Below are positions 25,701 to 37,572 of a stretch of DNA of 64,000 nt, in pieces; the first letter of the stretch is position 1, and each line of letters begins with the position of its first letter. Under the pieces are notes generated by a model. That model ran no database searches. It had not been told where the DNA came from and was given only the letters and a program-made list of their open reading frames with translations. Source of the DNA: Melitaea cinxia (taxonomy: Eukaryota; Arthropoda; Insecta; Lepidoptera; Nymphalidae); NCBI RefSeq assembly GCF_905220565.1, contig NC_059414.1, positions 5,516,001 through 5,580,000 on the forward strand, read 5' to 3'. The position numbers were made by a program, and so were the translations under genes.

Positions 25701-26028
25701 AACTCTATTCTCTACACATTTTATATAAATGTTTAGTGCTGATATTATTTAATTGACACTGATTTAATATTACACATTTATATGTTAGGTTGTGCAAATT
25801 TTCGTCATAGTTGTGAAATATAAAATAGCTTGAAGCAAAATATTTCGTTTAATTTTAAATTGTAACGAGCAAACTTTAAACAGTAATGAAAAGTGTATTT
25901 TGTAGGATTATATTAGTAGAATTGTTTTAGAAAGATAGGATTGTTTAGACTAAATTTATGTCTTACTAATTTTAATATTATGTACACTACCTTAAGCCGC
26001 AAATTTAAAATAAATAAATAAACGTTTC
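22778..26028. other. AT-rich DNA with a diverged local duplication
   Basis: I see no gene. About 24901-24981 and 25541-25618 appear to be diverged copies of one another: AAATATTATG, AACTCCCT.GGG and TGCGAATGA occur in the same order with similar spacing. T-rich runs at 23392-23430 and GC-richer patches at 23580-23650 and 24420-24500 are also present. Frames at 22992-23213, 23680-23874, 24834-25055 and 25315-25515 carry no domain. Confidence 0.4.
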
Positions 26029-26222
26029 ACACTCAGTAAGATTCGCCTTCAGTAGGATTAACTCCTGTGTCGGGGGTTCAGAAACACACAAAATACACAA
26101 GCACAAACGCCCAGACCATGACAAACATATATATAGCCAATACAAATGATTTTCATGGGCGGGGATCGAACCCGCGACCGCTAGCACAACAACCATGTGA
26201 CCGCTGCGCCAACGCGTCGTCA
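26029..26222 (-). mobile_element. tRNA-derived SINE, second subfamily
   Basis: On the minus strand: A box TTGGCGCAGCGG (26201-26212), B box GGTTCGATCCCC (26161-26172), then GGGCGTTTGTGCTTGTG, GTTTCTGAACCCCCGACAC and a tail ending ACTGAAGGCGAATCTTACTG. This differs from the Metulj-like copies, which have GTGCCTCGGAG and GAGGCCTATG at those places. CAAATTTAAA (about 26000) and CAAATTAAAC (26221) flank it, an imperfect target duplication. It shares its 3' words with 8567-8700. Confidence 0.85.
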
Positions 26223-27284
26223 AATTAAACAATCGTACCGAACAACTTGTCAATTGTAGCCAACGTTGAAATTACCTGCAACAAAATTAATATAAATCAA
26301 TATAACGAATTAAAATAAAAACAAAAAACAAACTTCTTAAGCTAGAACCAAAGGTCTAGCAAGCAAAAAACTTTTATAAAGTACAAGAACAAAAAGATTA
26401 GTAAATATTACAGCGTCATGCCGACTTGAACAACATAGGTCAAGCTTTAATATAACACACTTTTACAGTTGTAGACAAACAGAAAACAATGATACTATTT
26501 AGCAGTTTTCTGTAACAGAGCGAGAAAGTAGTTCATAATGCAGTAGTGTTAATTTTCACAATGCTCTAAAATGCTGTTCTGTAAAATTTCAAACGTTACG
26601 TGATGTACTAAAAGCGTGTCGTTGAAGAGTATCAATTTATCTTACAAAAAAGTAGTTTCGCTTATAAATGCAAGACCTGAAAAAATATCGACCGCAGCCT
26701 TATTTCAAACAACTGTTACTTTTATAACTCAGACAATGCTTTTTGCGTCATAATTTGGAACAAACGCTGCTGTTCTACCAAGTCTTTGTCTTTGTTTAAC
26801 GGAAGGCGCAATTTTAGTTCCACAAACGATTAATCTATGAAACAAGCATCCAAAGATATGAGCTAAATAGAAAAATGTTTCACTCGAAAATTTGGCAACG
26901 GTATTTACAAGTCCAAAGAGCGCAGAACAAACGCCTGTTCCTGTTATGCACTGATTGTTTGTAGCCAACGATAAGAACCTAACGGTAAAGCCGTGACAAA
27001 AGCCGTGTAAATACGATCTCTCTCAAAGGAGTAAAATGGTAGGCGCGACACCCAACAAATTACGCTTTACGGAAGATGATACTACAGTTTTACACAGAGC
27101 TTGATGAAACTGGGTAAGGCAGTTTTGATTTCGCTTAAAAGTATTTTTATACTTTCTATATTCTTTTATGAAGCAGTTTCAAAGAAATTAAAATTAAAAC
27201 GTAGTCCTTGAAAATATTTTTACAACTGGATGATTATGTTATCTTTTGAGGCATATACTCTTAGGTCTTTAATATAACTATACT
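26223..27284. other. AT-rich DNA, no gene seen
   Basis: No recognisable repeat or exon. A minus-strand frame at 26729-26968 (79 codons) has more even codon composition than most here but no domain I know. Confidence 0.4.
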
Positions 27285-27570
27285 AATATGCCTCAAACGT
27301 TTTGGCTTTGGATACTAGCCCAAAGCCTTAGCCAAACTTTTTGCGTAGATAGTCTGAATGAAAAACTTTCATTTGAATCTGGGGGCACGGTAGTGCCCCC
27401 GCCAAGACGAACCAAAAAAAAAAAAAAAAAAACGAAAAGCACTACCTATCTTTTCTCGAAGTGCTTCGTCGTTTTTTTGAACCCTCATAACTTGGGTTTG
27501 GATTATACTAGATAAACAAAATTCTGGGAATGTGATGTCAATAGTGAACTTATTAAACATACAAAGTTTC
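27285..27570 (+). repeat. Dispersed repeat with GC hairpin and A-run
   Basis: It contains a perfect 8-bp stem GGGGGCAC/GTGCCCCC (27381-27388 and 27393-27400, 4-base loop), then GCCAAGACGAACC and an A-run at about 27413-27432. A second weak inverted pair, GCACT/AGTGC, comes next. I recall this hairpin-plus-A-run arrangement from lepidopteran repeats but cannot name the family. Small frames on both strands are by-products. Confidence 0.6.
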
Positions 27571-27599
27571 AATTGCATAGCTCTTATACTTTAGATGTT

Positions 27600-27870
27600 A
27601 TTGATATCTAAAAAACCCCGATTTCGTCACTCACTGATGATCATCAAAATTCATAGAGTACTTCCTGAAGTCCCAGAAAGCTGAAATTTGGTATGTAAGC
27701 TAGTATTAGTACACAAACAACAAAAAAATTCTAAAACTTGGAACTTTTACCCCCCAACCTCTTAAACTAGGGGTTGGGAGTTTGTATGAGACTTCCGCAA
27801 ATTTTGATGCTAGAGGTCTGAAAATTGATATAGGAACTCCTTGTTACTCCTTGTTATAAATCATAATAAT
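27600..27870 (-). repeat. RTE-like tail-related repeat
   Basis: ACTAGGGGTTGGGAGTTTGT on the plus strand is the complement of the CATACAAACTTCCAACCCC word found in the tails at 898-1437. Nearby GTCCCAGAAAGCTGAAATTT is another common phrase of these repeats. Its borders are uncertain and it may form one composite with the flanking blocks. Confidence 0.5.
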
Positions 27871-28103
27871 AAAATACATAAAAAATAAAAATCGGTTATT
27901 AGTTTATGTCGAAAATTTACATTTTGTAATTTTGGTATTTAAGTTTTGGCGGAGATCACCGTTTGCATATCAGTTCAACATAAAATCAAAAACAGCGTGG
28001 TTAAACCGAATATGGTGAAGATTGGATGATATTTATGGTATAAAATGTGTCGGAGGTAAAATGCAGCTATAATATTGTCATAAGCAACTTACAAAAAGAA
28101 GTG

Positions 28104-28664
28104 AAATCCCACCAAAAACATTTTCATGTAAAATGTTGCCAAGACGAGATCATATGGCTCGCCCTGTCAAAAAGTTGTCAGATCTCATGTAGAGCCAAGC
28201 TTCTAACTCTACACGCCCTAACTCTACAAGCCCTAACTTCACAAACTCTACACCTTAGTCAAAATATGTGGCTTGGCCGTTTCGTTACTACCGGCTGCTG
28301 ATGTTGTAGATGACGACTTTCCTGTCTCATTTATATAAATATATTTTCTCTTTTTATTTTTATTTGTATTATATGTATATCAATTCTTCTTCTTCTTTTT
28401 ATTTTTTGTTTAATAGAACTATTGTATGACAGAAAAGTAAAAAACAGTAAAAAAAAATTCACCTTACGCCCACGTGACGGTAGCGAAACGGCCAAGCCAC
28501 ATATTTTGACTAAGGTGTAGAGTTTGCAAAGTTAGGGCTTGTAGAGTTAGGGCGTGTAGAGTTAGAAGCTTGGCTCTACATGAGATCTGACAACTTTTTG
28601 ACAGGGCGAGCCATATGATCTCGTCTTGGCAACATTTTACATGAAAATGTTTTTGGTGGGATTT
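28104..28664. mobile_element. Long foldback: 185-bp arms, 191-bp spacer
   Basis: Left arm 28104-28288 and right arm 28480-28664 are reverse complements of equal length with about three mismatches, two of them in ACTTCACAAACTC versus ACTTTGCAAACTC. Weaker pairing continues outward for about 20 bp. The arms hold a run of diverged CTAACTCTACA units. The 191-bp spacer is AT-rich with T- and A-runs. Frames at 28047-28301 (plus) and 28464-28691 (minus) are the same arm read twice, not genes. A transcript would form a near-perfect 185-bp double strand. It could be a foldback transposon or an inverted duplication of a dispersed repeat. Confidence 0.92.
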
Positions 28665-29804
28665 ATTATATTCTTGTAAATAAGAAAACATACTAAAGGA
28701 TCACAAGTGTGTAGTAGGGCGTATACTGTGTTTTTGTAACAAAGAATGTCTTTTAAGGGCAAGGAGTCGGTAACAAAAAAAAAAAAAAACACTTGTAAAG
28801 ATAAAACTATATTAAGTGAAGAAATTACATATTTTATTTACGTAAATTTAAAATCAAAATTCATATATTAAAAACAACAAGAAATAATAATCATTAATCA
28901 TGTATAGAAATCTAAACTCAATTTTATTAATACCCTAAGACGTGGCAGATATAAAGTTATTCGTGCAAAAAGAGTTTGATTACTACATTAGCCACGGTTG
29001 TAGATCACAAAGAAAGAAAACAAATTATAAAAAAATAATATAAAAAAGCGATATAAGTGTGATTAGTAATTTAACATATTAGAGATAACATACTAAGTAC
29101 TATTTACATATTACGAGTACAGTTGATTTTTTTGATTTGAGTACTGTAATTTCGCCTAGATATCTATCAAGTTACGTGTCTCATATCGTCACGAAGTCAC
29201 GGCTTAACGGTACCCAGTCACGATCCGTCAGTGTACCAAAAATAATGACATAATACGAGACAGACATCGTCCATCATCATTGGCGACGTAATGCGATGGT
29301 CAATGAATTTGTCTCTGCCTCAAGGTTGTTGGTGCCATTAGCGTTTATTGTTTCATCCATTTTCATAAAAAAGTTATTTCTATAAACGATTTATCAGCAG
29401 TGGTAAAAAAGTGCGTATCTATATTTTCCCTTTGGATAAGTATAACTTATTTTGACAAAAATTTAAGTAAACTTAAACAGATATAAAATGTTTTACTACT
29501 ACTACAATGGTACCTCCTCTATACAAGAGAAGGTTTAGAGCTTAACCACTAAGCGTGGAGACCAGAAGGACAGACTCGACTTAAATTCAAACTAGGTATA
29601 AATATCTTATACTCGCTCCTAAAAGGCAACTCACGACACACTTCACATCACAATAGTAACAATCAAACCGGAAAATATGTCTTCCTTGCCTTCTGTATTT
29701 CTAGCTTAGACCGGTAGTGTTGTAGCTTTGATCACATTTTAATCGCAAACAGTTATATTTGTTATAAAAGTTTCGTAACCAAAATGTGCCAGCGAAACTA
29801 GTTA
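28665..29804. other. AT-rich DNA, A-run and SINE remnant
   Basis: A 15-base A-run occupies 28775-28789. At 29520-29575 a degenerate minus-strand SINE piece is visible (AGAAGGTTTAGAGCTTAACCAC matches the complement of GTGGATTAAGCTCTGATCCT). Nothing else is recognised. Confidence 0.5.
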
Positions 29805-30265
29805 GGGAGCGTCCATAAACCACTTAGCCTGGTCGAGGTGGGGAGGGGATAAGTTTGAATGCTCGCTGAGCTACGTAACGGGGGGACGAGGCAAGAGCAA
29901 AGCTACGTAGTTTTCTTCAGATGATTTTTTTTTTTTGTGCAATAACTAAACTTTGACCAAAAGGATAGTTTTCCTGATCTCTGTCTCAGGCAAACTATTA
30001 AATTAAGACCAGGACAAGAAGAGGGCCCATATGACTTTTACTGCCCTTCAGTACGTGATCAAATAGAAGGTACAATGCATATTTTTTACTTTTTTTTTAA
30101 TGCTGTAAAGTAAAAAGCAGATATTCTCGCGAAAAAAAAAATACGTCCAATCGGGACGGGGGAGAGGGGGGTGAGTTTGACAGGAAAAGCTACGTTTGGC
30201 TACATGAGGGGAGTAAGGGGCCTAAAAAGGGCTAAAATATGACCACGTGGTTTATGGACGCTCGC
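29805..30265. mobile_element. PIF/Harbinger-type MITE, 461 bp
   Basis: The terminal inverted repeats are 19 bp with one mismatch. The left end (29805-29823) begins GGGAGCGTCCATAAACCAC and the right end (30247-30265) is GTGGTTTATGGACGCTCGC. TTA lies directly outside both ends (29802-29804, 30266-30268), the diagnostic 3-bp duplication of PIF/Harbinger. The GCGTCCATAAA core is common in insect Harbinger MITEs. The interior has G-rich stretches near both ends and repeated AGCTACGTA words, and no transposase. Confidence 0.93.
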
Positions 30266-31384
30266 TTAATAAAACTCCAGAATCCGCCCGAATAGTATTA
30301 TTAGTAGTATCTATAACAAAAAAATTGAAAGGATCTCCACAGATGTCACGTGTCTTTTTGGCGTTTTTAGGTCGACCTTACAAAATATGCTGTTTTAAAA
30401 ATAGTAGGTACGGAACGGATAGAGAAGGCATTTTGCAAACATTGTAATTTTGCAGTCCCTATTATTCAACATTCTATCGAATTTACAAAGAGAACTGTGT
30501 GACACAGAGAAACTATTCAGTATAGTCGGAATAGTTAATACCAGGTCCGACACAAGCAATTGAGCAAGAAATCATTCGGGTATCTGAACCAATCTTCCCC
30601 ATATATACATGAACGTCCGAATGTTCATCACTCTACATATCGATTTAAATAGTATCACGTAGCAACTATTCGTGTTCAATCACATCTCTATTGAGACGCA
30701 TTGCTCCAGCTGACAGACTGGTAATAAAACGAAATTGGTAAGAAATTACATTGACATTAATAAAAACGTCCCAATCAAAGATTCATATCGAAATGAACAA
30801 TTTGTAACATTAATGGAAATGTTTTAAGTTATTAGAATCCAATAAGTTTATTAATTAGCGATAAAATAAACAGAGCAGCCACAACCGCCTTACGTCTCTA
30901 GAAATTTGATTTTAAATGAAAATTGTTTTTGTCAGTCTTTTGAAGTCAATCAATTTCGTTATAAACGTTGTCGTTACGTTTTCTCGAGAATTTATTTGTT
31001 TCCGTGTTCGAGATCGTTAATTTTAAAGACAAGTATAATATAAATATAACCAATATAATTTTAGGGTTACACGTGACTGACTTTGCGGTTTGAAGGCACT
31101 GTTGCATTTCATACGTAGTCTGATGTTTTATTATCTCCCAGCAGTTCCAGTTAGGCACTATAATATTATAAATTTAGAATATATTATAGCCTATAAGTTC
31201 ATCTGAATCTTGATCTATCTACATATCATCCATCTTCACAAACTTCCTCGTATATAATGTTTATTCGGGTTTCCTTCGCAAATAGGTTTTTTTAATAGAA
31301 AAATAATGTTTGTAATCGGACCCCGCAGATCTTGAGATTTGTTTACTTAAACAAATAACTTCTTCATCGTTGATTGAATAGAAT
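30266..31384. other. AT-rich DNA, no gene seen
   Basis: No recognisable gene or repeat; frames at 30247-30447 and 30946-31158 have no domain, and the first begins inside the MITE. Confidence 0.4.
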
Positions 31385-31507
31385 AAAGTTTATTGCACAC
31401 CACTCGGGCAAAAAAATTACATAAAACAGTTATTTACACATAGAGATAGTAAAGTACAAAGGCGGTCTTATCGCTTAGTAGCGATCTCTTCCAAACAACC
31501 TTTAGAA
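31385..31507 (-). mobile_element. LINE 3' end fragment, copy 1
   Basis: On the minus strand it reads GGAAGAGATCGCTACTAAGC, GATAAGACCGCCTTTGTAC and, at the end, GTGTGCAATAAACTTTATTC. The AATAAA is the element's own polyadenylation signal, and a GAATA-type tail abuts it. A related copy lies at 49832-49945, same strand. This is a common 3' UTR of a lepidopteran LINE, possibly Jockey- or R1-like (from memory). Confidence 0.75.
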
Positions 31508-34500
31508 ATAGGAAAATATGCATTGAAAAGACGTACGTTGATTACTGGTTTTTGGAAATTGAGTTTATATTTGGTTGCAGATGATAAATTTCCGATACGT
31601 TTTGTACACAGTTGGAGACAATTAAAATTTTATCTATATAGGTAAGAAAGTCACACTACTAAGATTGGCAGTCAAAGGGGTATAAGTCATCTTGTAGGTA
31701 TACACATAATCAGTTAACGTTCAGCTTTGACTCGTTTATAAACATTATCATCAATGAAGATAAGAAACAATTTTTCGAATTATAAATTTTATATTCATAA
31801 AATTTTCATGAAATTATATGCCGAGCGTGAAATAAGCCGATTAGCGCACTCAGTTAATAACTTCAACGAAAGCCGTCTTCGCGCAATATTACGGAGCAGA
31901 ACTAAATAATCGACTATGAACCTGTTCCAACTGCCATTAATAATGTAATTGAACATTAATGTGAATATTTAATGTGCCTGGGAAATGTATTAAAGTCACA
32001 CTCCAGGAAAATTTTCGTACAATTGAAAACTAATTTTCGGCTTTGTTAACGTTATACGAACTTAATGCCTATAGACAAATTTCAATATCAATTTTAACTT
32101 TGATCGTAATTCGTGTTTCGCTTTTGTACGTAACGAATAATTTCATTTTGTGTATATTAGTTAATTCGGAAAGGCTCGATGTCAAAACTCATGCGTCACA
32201 TGTATCTTTGAAATATAATTTTTGTAAGAAGACTACACGATGGTGGAAAACATAAGTCTGCTGTAATAAATCAAATTCTTTTAGTATTACCGTTTCATTA
32301 TACGTTTCAAGCCTTATTTTCTGAAATTAAACTAATATAAAAAAAAATAGTACATTTGTTTATATTGACGGTATTTTATTGTCTGTGAGAGGGTAGAAGT
32401 GTAATTGAGTCACCTAATATGTGGTCACCTTTTGCAAGGCATTGTGAATGCCGTGCCAAGCATTATTTCTTATCATATTAAATTCATTGTTAGATTTTAT
32501 TCACACACGTGCGATTTATCATTATACTATTCACATTTCAAGCAAAAATAGAATATTTGTTAAAAAATGAAACCTCCTGAAACGATCACATATAGTCTTA
32601 CGATTACAATAAAAGTCGTACACTCAAAACCTAGATAATACAAAATACCTAAAACCAAAACTTGTACAATGTATTTTTTTTTATTGTATTTCGTATATTA
32701 TGAAGGTACAAAGACATATATATCTTCCTGGAACTAACACAAATAAATTCAAGGATGGTTCCATCGACATTTCGAGTAAAATCTAACAACAATCTTTTTC
32801 ACAATTATTGTACATCCGCTACTGAGTAACAGGAAGTAAAAATCCCTTGTCAGAATCATACATTCAACGCAAACATACTTTACACTGATGTATTCAAATG
32901 TAGGCAGAAAATAAATCCGATGTTGCGAGGAAGAAGATATAAAATTCAATTGATTTTATATTGGATGCTGTATTATCGGAAATATAAATACTAGGCAGTA
33001 TTATATTTCACAGGAAAAGTAAGTTACTGGCTACCGCCGTCGATACTTCTAACAATAAACTTAGTAAACTTGATGATCTGTTTAATGCGTATTGTGATGT
33101 CTTTGTACGAAAAAAAAAAGAATTATTGTGTGGTTAATATAACGTGTACAAGATAGCACCATTGCAAAACCTTTGTTTTAAATGAGTCTAACCGAATACA
33201 TAAATTGATAATTAATTTAATCAAGACAATTTTAAAAAGTAAAGAACGAAAACACAATATTTATGAACGTTTCGTTTTAAAATTATTCCAAAGTTTGTGT
33301 AAAGAATTTTGTTCATTCAAAAAAAAAATGTTCCTTCAAGAGATTATGTAATTTAAAATAAATACGCAAAATATTTATTACAATGCACTACTTTTTTTTA
33401 CTAAGCTACCTATAATGATTTAAAGAATGACATTATTAACAATAAATAAGTTTTTACACGTCTAAGATTAATATTTTATTCATTGAATAAGGTTGTAAAA
33501 ACTTAACGTTTCAGAAATAAAAGTGATCAAAACGAATTGATGGAATGATAACCAAGCCACGATTCGTAAGGAATAAATATTGATGCGCGTATTAAGAAAT
33601 TACCAGTTTACCGTGAATGTCGAAAGAATTAAACGTGAGAATTGTACCTAACATCCAGTATTTAAATTTTGTTGTGTTGTTAATTAGAACTATGGGTCCG
33701 CAAAAAGGATTTGTTTACAATACCTAAAAGAAGGGCACGCTACACCGCCAATAGTTTCATACGACGTACATGTAAATTGTATAATGATAGATTAAGTGGT
33801 ATAGATATATTTGGTATGAGTAAAAAAATCTTTAAAAGAGATCTAATTAGAGTATTGAATGAATAAAATATTTTCTTCTTTTAAAAATGTAACAATCTAG
33901 CTGTACAAGTTTCATATTTTATTTTATTTTTAAATTTGTATGGTAATTCAGGGAACTATAGGTTTAAAATTATTATCATAAATTTATTTTTATTACATTG
34001 TAAGCAACTGTTTGTTCCTAAATAAAAGAAGAAAAAAAAACTATGTTAATGGTAATTATATCATGATGTTATACCTAAATATATAATATACTAAGACGAT
34101 TATTTATAAACAAGTAGCCTATAGTATGAAAGACTAAAATTATAGTAAATATAATAAATAGTATCCGTAGAAGAGGTGTCTAGAATTGTAATCGCAGAAA
34201 ATAAATAAAACGTCCATTATATCATACCCATTTAAATAAATGATCGTGTTTTGACAATGCCTGGGGACATTTAGCGTGGTGACTGCTATGCAATACCAGA
34301 AATGATTTATGAAACTGAAACCTCACAATTGATTGCCTAACTACCACAACCTAAACATTTGATACTAACGATACAGGTCTAATATCTTTCTACTATCTTT
34401 AATACGACAAACACATTAAAACATATAAATATGTTCGTTTGATGGGCGTTAAAAGATGAATTATAAACGAGCACAAAAAATGATATCCCAACCTTTTTGC

Positions 34501-36194
34501 CTGACAAAATACGACCAAGAAAACAAAGGAATATCGGACTATTCTTTCCAGAAATCGATTCATTCGCTCACTTCATTGGTTTCTTTTAGCTAACTTCGTT
34601 ATACGAATGATTATGTAGATTCCGAGTCGTTGAGTCGTACCCACGGATCGGTACGGTTCGATTACAATGCTAAGTTTGACTTGTGGCTTCCTACTATGGG
34701 TACAATAAGATTACATTCTCAATCTCAATCCGAGCAGTGTACAGTATACTGAGATCAAATTGACGTCTGCGTGATATATGACTATGACATTCCGTAATTG
34801 ATTGACGATATCTGCGTCGTAGAGTCCGATTCTACTGATATGGAGTACAACGAACTCGAAATATGCATTGTGTGGACGTTTTCGATGTCATTTTAGTTGC
34901 TTTTGAGAAATTCGTTTCACTTAGTGGCGTGGAAGGATAGGATTTGTAGATTAAATATAAATGCAGTCAGCGGAACTCAAACAGGTTCTTTTCTTAGTTT
35001 CGCGGGAGTGCCCGATAGCGTTAGTCAGAGATTTTAACTGTATTTCTAATGATTGCTAGAAATTAAGGTTTGAAAAATTATTGTAATACGTAAAACAGGT
35101 TTAAAACAATTTCTTTCAAATAATAGATTTTCGTACTTGATTTTAGTTAGAGAGAGAAATTATTGAATCATGAAAAGAGAATCGACGTTTATAGTTCACA
35201 GCGCTGTCGAATTGTTGCAACAACTAACTGAATGATAAGTTCGAAAGCTAACAAAGTTTGAAGCCACGAATTAGACTTGCTTCTAAGCATTGAACGCTCG
35301 CTTCATATCGAGATACATTTGTAAATGATGTGATTTCCAAAAGTTAAAACATTTGTTAAATAAAAGTGTACAAGGTTTTAAAAGGTCAACAAACGCATAT
35401 TTCTTAAAGTAAATTTATCGCCACATTAATATAATTTACGCCACGGGATTACTCTAGCATAAAATGATATCTCACATCATCTCGCTTTTCTAAATCATTG
35501 TCAGAACGCATTCTGTCTCCAATTAAGTAAAATATTCACGAGTGAGGGAGACAGCAGATGAATTGAGGTCAAGTTAATAAGGGATAGAAAATAAATGAAG
35601 CGTTGAATGACCTCGCATGTAGTCGGAGTCCTCCGGACGTATTCGAAGTGACTCGCGCGTGTAGACCTTATCTCTCGATCTTAGGCGCAGGCGCAACCCT
35701 TGTTCCAGTCATTTTTGTTTATTTGGATCATTGAGGAATGCTATGCAAAATATGAAAGGCTTAAAATATTTTATACGCCGCGAAATGAATAAGGACTTCT
35801 CTTGGTAACGATGACATCTACAAGTGATTCTAGTTTATTGTTAAATGTTATCTTTTTGCTACTATCATAAACTAACTAAACGAAAGTAACTAAGTTACAA
35901 TAACAAAATGTATAGAAATGATAAAAACACTGCTTTAAAAAGACTAATGGTCGCCTAGGGTAAAATACAACCACAATTAATTTAAATTATAAATTTGAAG
36001 ATTATTAAGGTTCTATTGTCGAAGACTATGCTTTTATTATTATAAAAAAGAACATTATTATAAACAAAAGAGTATATATGCATATGTGTGTGAAATACAC
36101 GGTAGTTTAATATTTATTTTAATCAGTTTAATGTAGTTTTTAAAGAATAATTAAAAAAAAAATATTAGCATTCTGCACTCCTCATCTATATAAA
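31508..36194. other. 4.7 kb of AT-rich, repeat-poor DNA
   Basis: I recognise no gene, RNA or transposon. 34590-35050 and 35620-35720 are richer in G+C and complex in sequence, unlike the flanks, and are candidates for regulatory DNA or unrecognised short exons. Frames at 32043-32255 and 32749-32949 have no domain. Confidence 0.45.
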
Positions 36195-36272
36195 TTATAA
36201 GTGTGCGAAATTTCATACTCGTCCATCCACGCAATTTTCGTAAAAAGGGGTACAAAGTTTTCGCTACATATA
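36195..36272 (+). repeat. Dispersed repeat tail, target of the next element
   Basis: GCGAAATTTCATACTCGTCC, then ATTTTCGTAAAAAGGGGTAC and AAAGTTTTCGCTAC, resembles the end of another common lepidopteran repeat. The sequence seems to resume across the 2.1-kb insertion as TATAGATAATG at 38381, so the TIR transposon landed in or at the edge of an older repeat. Confidence 0.45.
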
Positions 36273-36828
36273 TAGGGTCATTGCGCCTGTTCGCGTCCAC
36301 TTAGTGCAGTTGGCAAGTTTGAAGAAGAAAATAAAAATGTCCCCGCACTAATTTCTATGAAAAATTTATTTACTGTGTTCATTATATAGTCTATTTCAAG
36401 ATTAATTTTCAGTTTTGTTCGAAACATCTTGTTATTATTTTATTTAAATACAAACGTCAGAATTAGGCGATTTACCCAGTTTGCGTCCATAAAATCCAAT
36501 TTGCGTCCACCCGCTGGACCACTTCGCGTCCACTCGCTTAGAAAAGGCATAAAAAGGTGATATTTTTATGATAATGTAAAGAGAGATTGGATTTTAATAA
36601 TTTATTTATTGAAGAATTATAGTTATTTCAAAATCAACATATTAACATTAATAAATCACTATAAAGAAAATAAAACACCTATTTATTCTTCTAAACATTG
36701 ATAGAACTTAAAATTAAAAAACAAATTAGGTACCTATGTAGTAAGTAAATAGTAATTTCACCTTTAAAATTCAACAATTATCTGTTCTGTGAATTTTAAA
36801 GGAATGTAAGCAAGCTAAAGATCAGCCT

Positions 36829-37151
36829 GCAATTACAATCACAGCAGTCTTTCGCAGTCCACTACTGGACATAGGCCTCGACAAGTTCACTCCTGTGTTT
36901 TGCCCATAGTCACCACGCTGGGCAGACGGGTTGGTGACCGCAGGGCTGGCATTGTCATACCGAAGACGCTGCTGCCCGTCTTCGGTTTGTGTATTTCAAA
37001 GCCAGCAGTTAGATGGTTATCCCGCCATCGGTCGGCTTTTTAAGTTCCGAGGTAGTAGTGGAACTGTGTTATCCCTTAGTCGCCTCTTACGACACCCATG
37101 GGAAGAGAGGGGGTGGCCATATTCTTTGATGCCGTGAGCACACAGCACCAC
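36829..37151 (-). mobile_element. 5'-truncated LINE with 12-bp target duplication
   Basis: AAAGATCAGCCT flanks it exactly at 36817-36828 and 37152-37163, the mark of target-primed reverse transcription. Read on the minus strand it contains GGCCACCCCCTCTCTTCCCA, GTCGTAAGAGGCGACTAAGG, then AACTTGTCGAGGCCTATGTC and CAGTAGTGGACTGCG. These are well-known words at the 3' end of a lepidopteran LINE. Only about 320 bp of the element is present. Its tail matches the fragment at 2874-3003. The plus-strand frame at 36931-37137 is a chance reading. Confidence 0.9.
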
Positions 37152-37274
37152 AAAGATCAGCCTTGATTAATAATAATTATGGAAACAAAATACGAGGTTG
37201 GACACATATCTCTATTCGCATTAAATATTAATATTACCGTTATGTTTTCTTCTTCGTTACTTGGTTTTATTTGA

Positions 37275-37500
37275 TACTAGCTGTGCTCGTGACTTCATCC
37301 GCGTGGAATTAAAAAAAAATATTGTTCTGTTCGTAGAATTACAAAATAAATAAATTTCTTAAATAAAAGTAGGCTAAGTTACTCCGTATTACATTAGGTA
37401 TCTGCCAGTGAAAATCAGTCCAGTCGTTTCAGTGATTAGCCGGAGTAAACAGACAGACAGACAGACAAAAATTCTAAAAAATGTTATTTTGGTATATGTA
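37275..37500 (+). repeat. RTE-like fragment with (GACA)n
   Basis: It starts TACTAGCTGTGCTCGTGACT and CATCCGCGTGG, then TCAGTCCAGTCGTTTCAGTG and a (CAGA)n run at about 37450-37467 before AAAAATTCTAAAAAATG. The order matches 52360-52645. It interrupts the TIR transposon downstream of the transposase remnant. Confidence 0.75.
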
Positions 37501-37572
37501 CCGTGTATAAATCAATATGCATTTAGTAAAAAGCTGTTACTTTAATATTACAAACAGACACTCCAATTTTTT

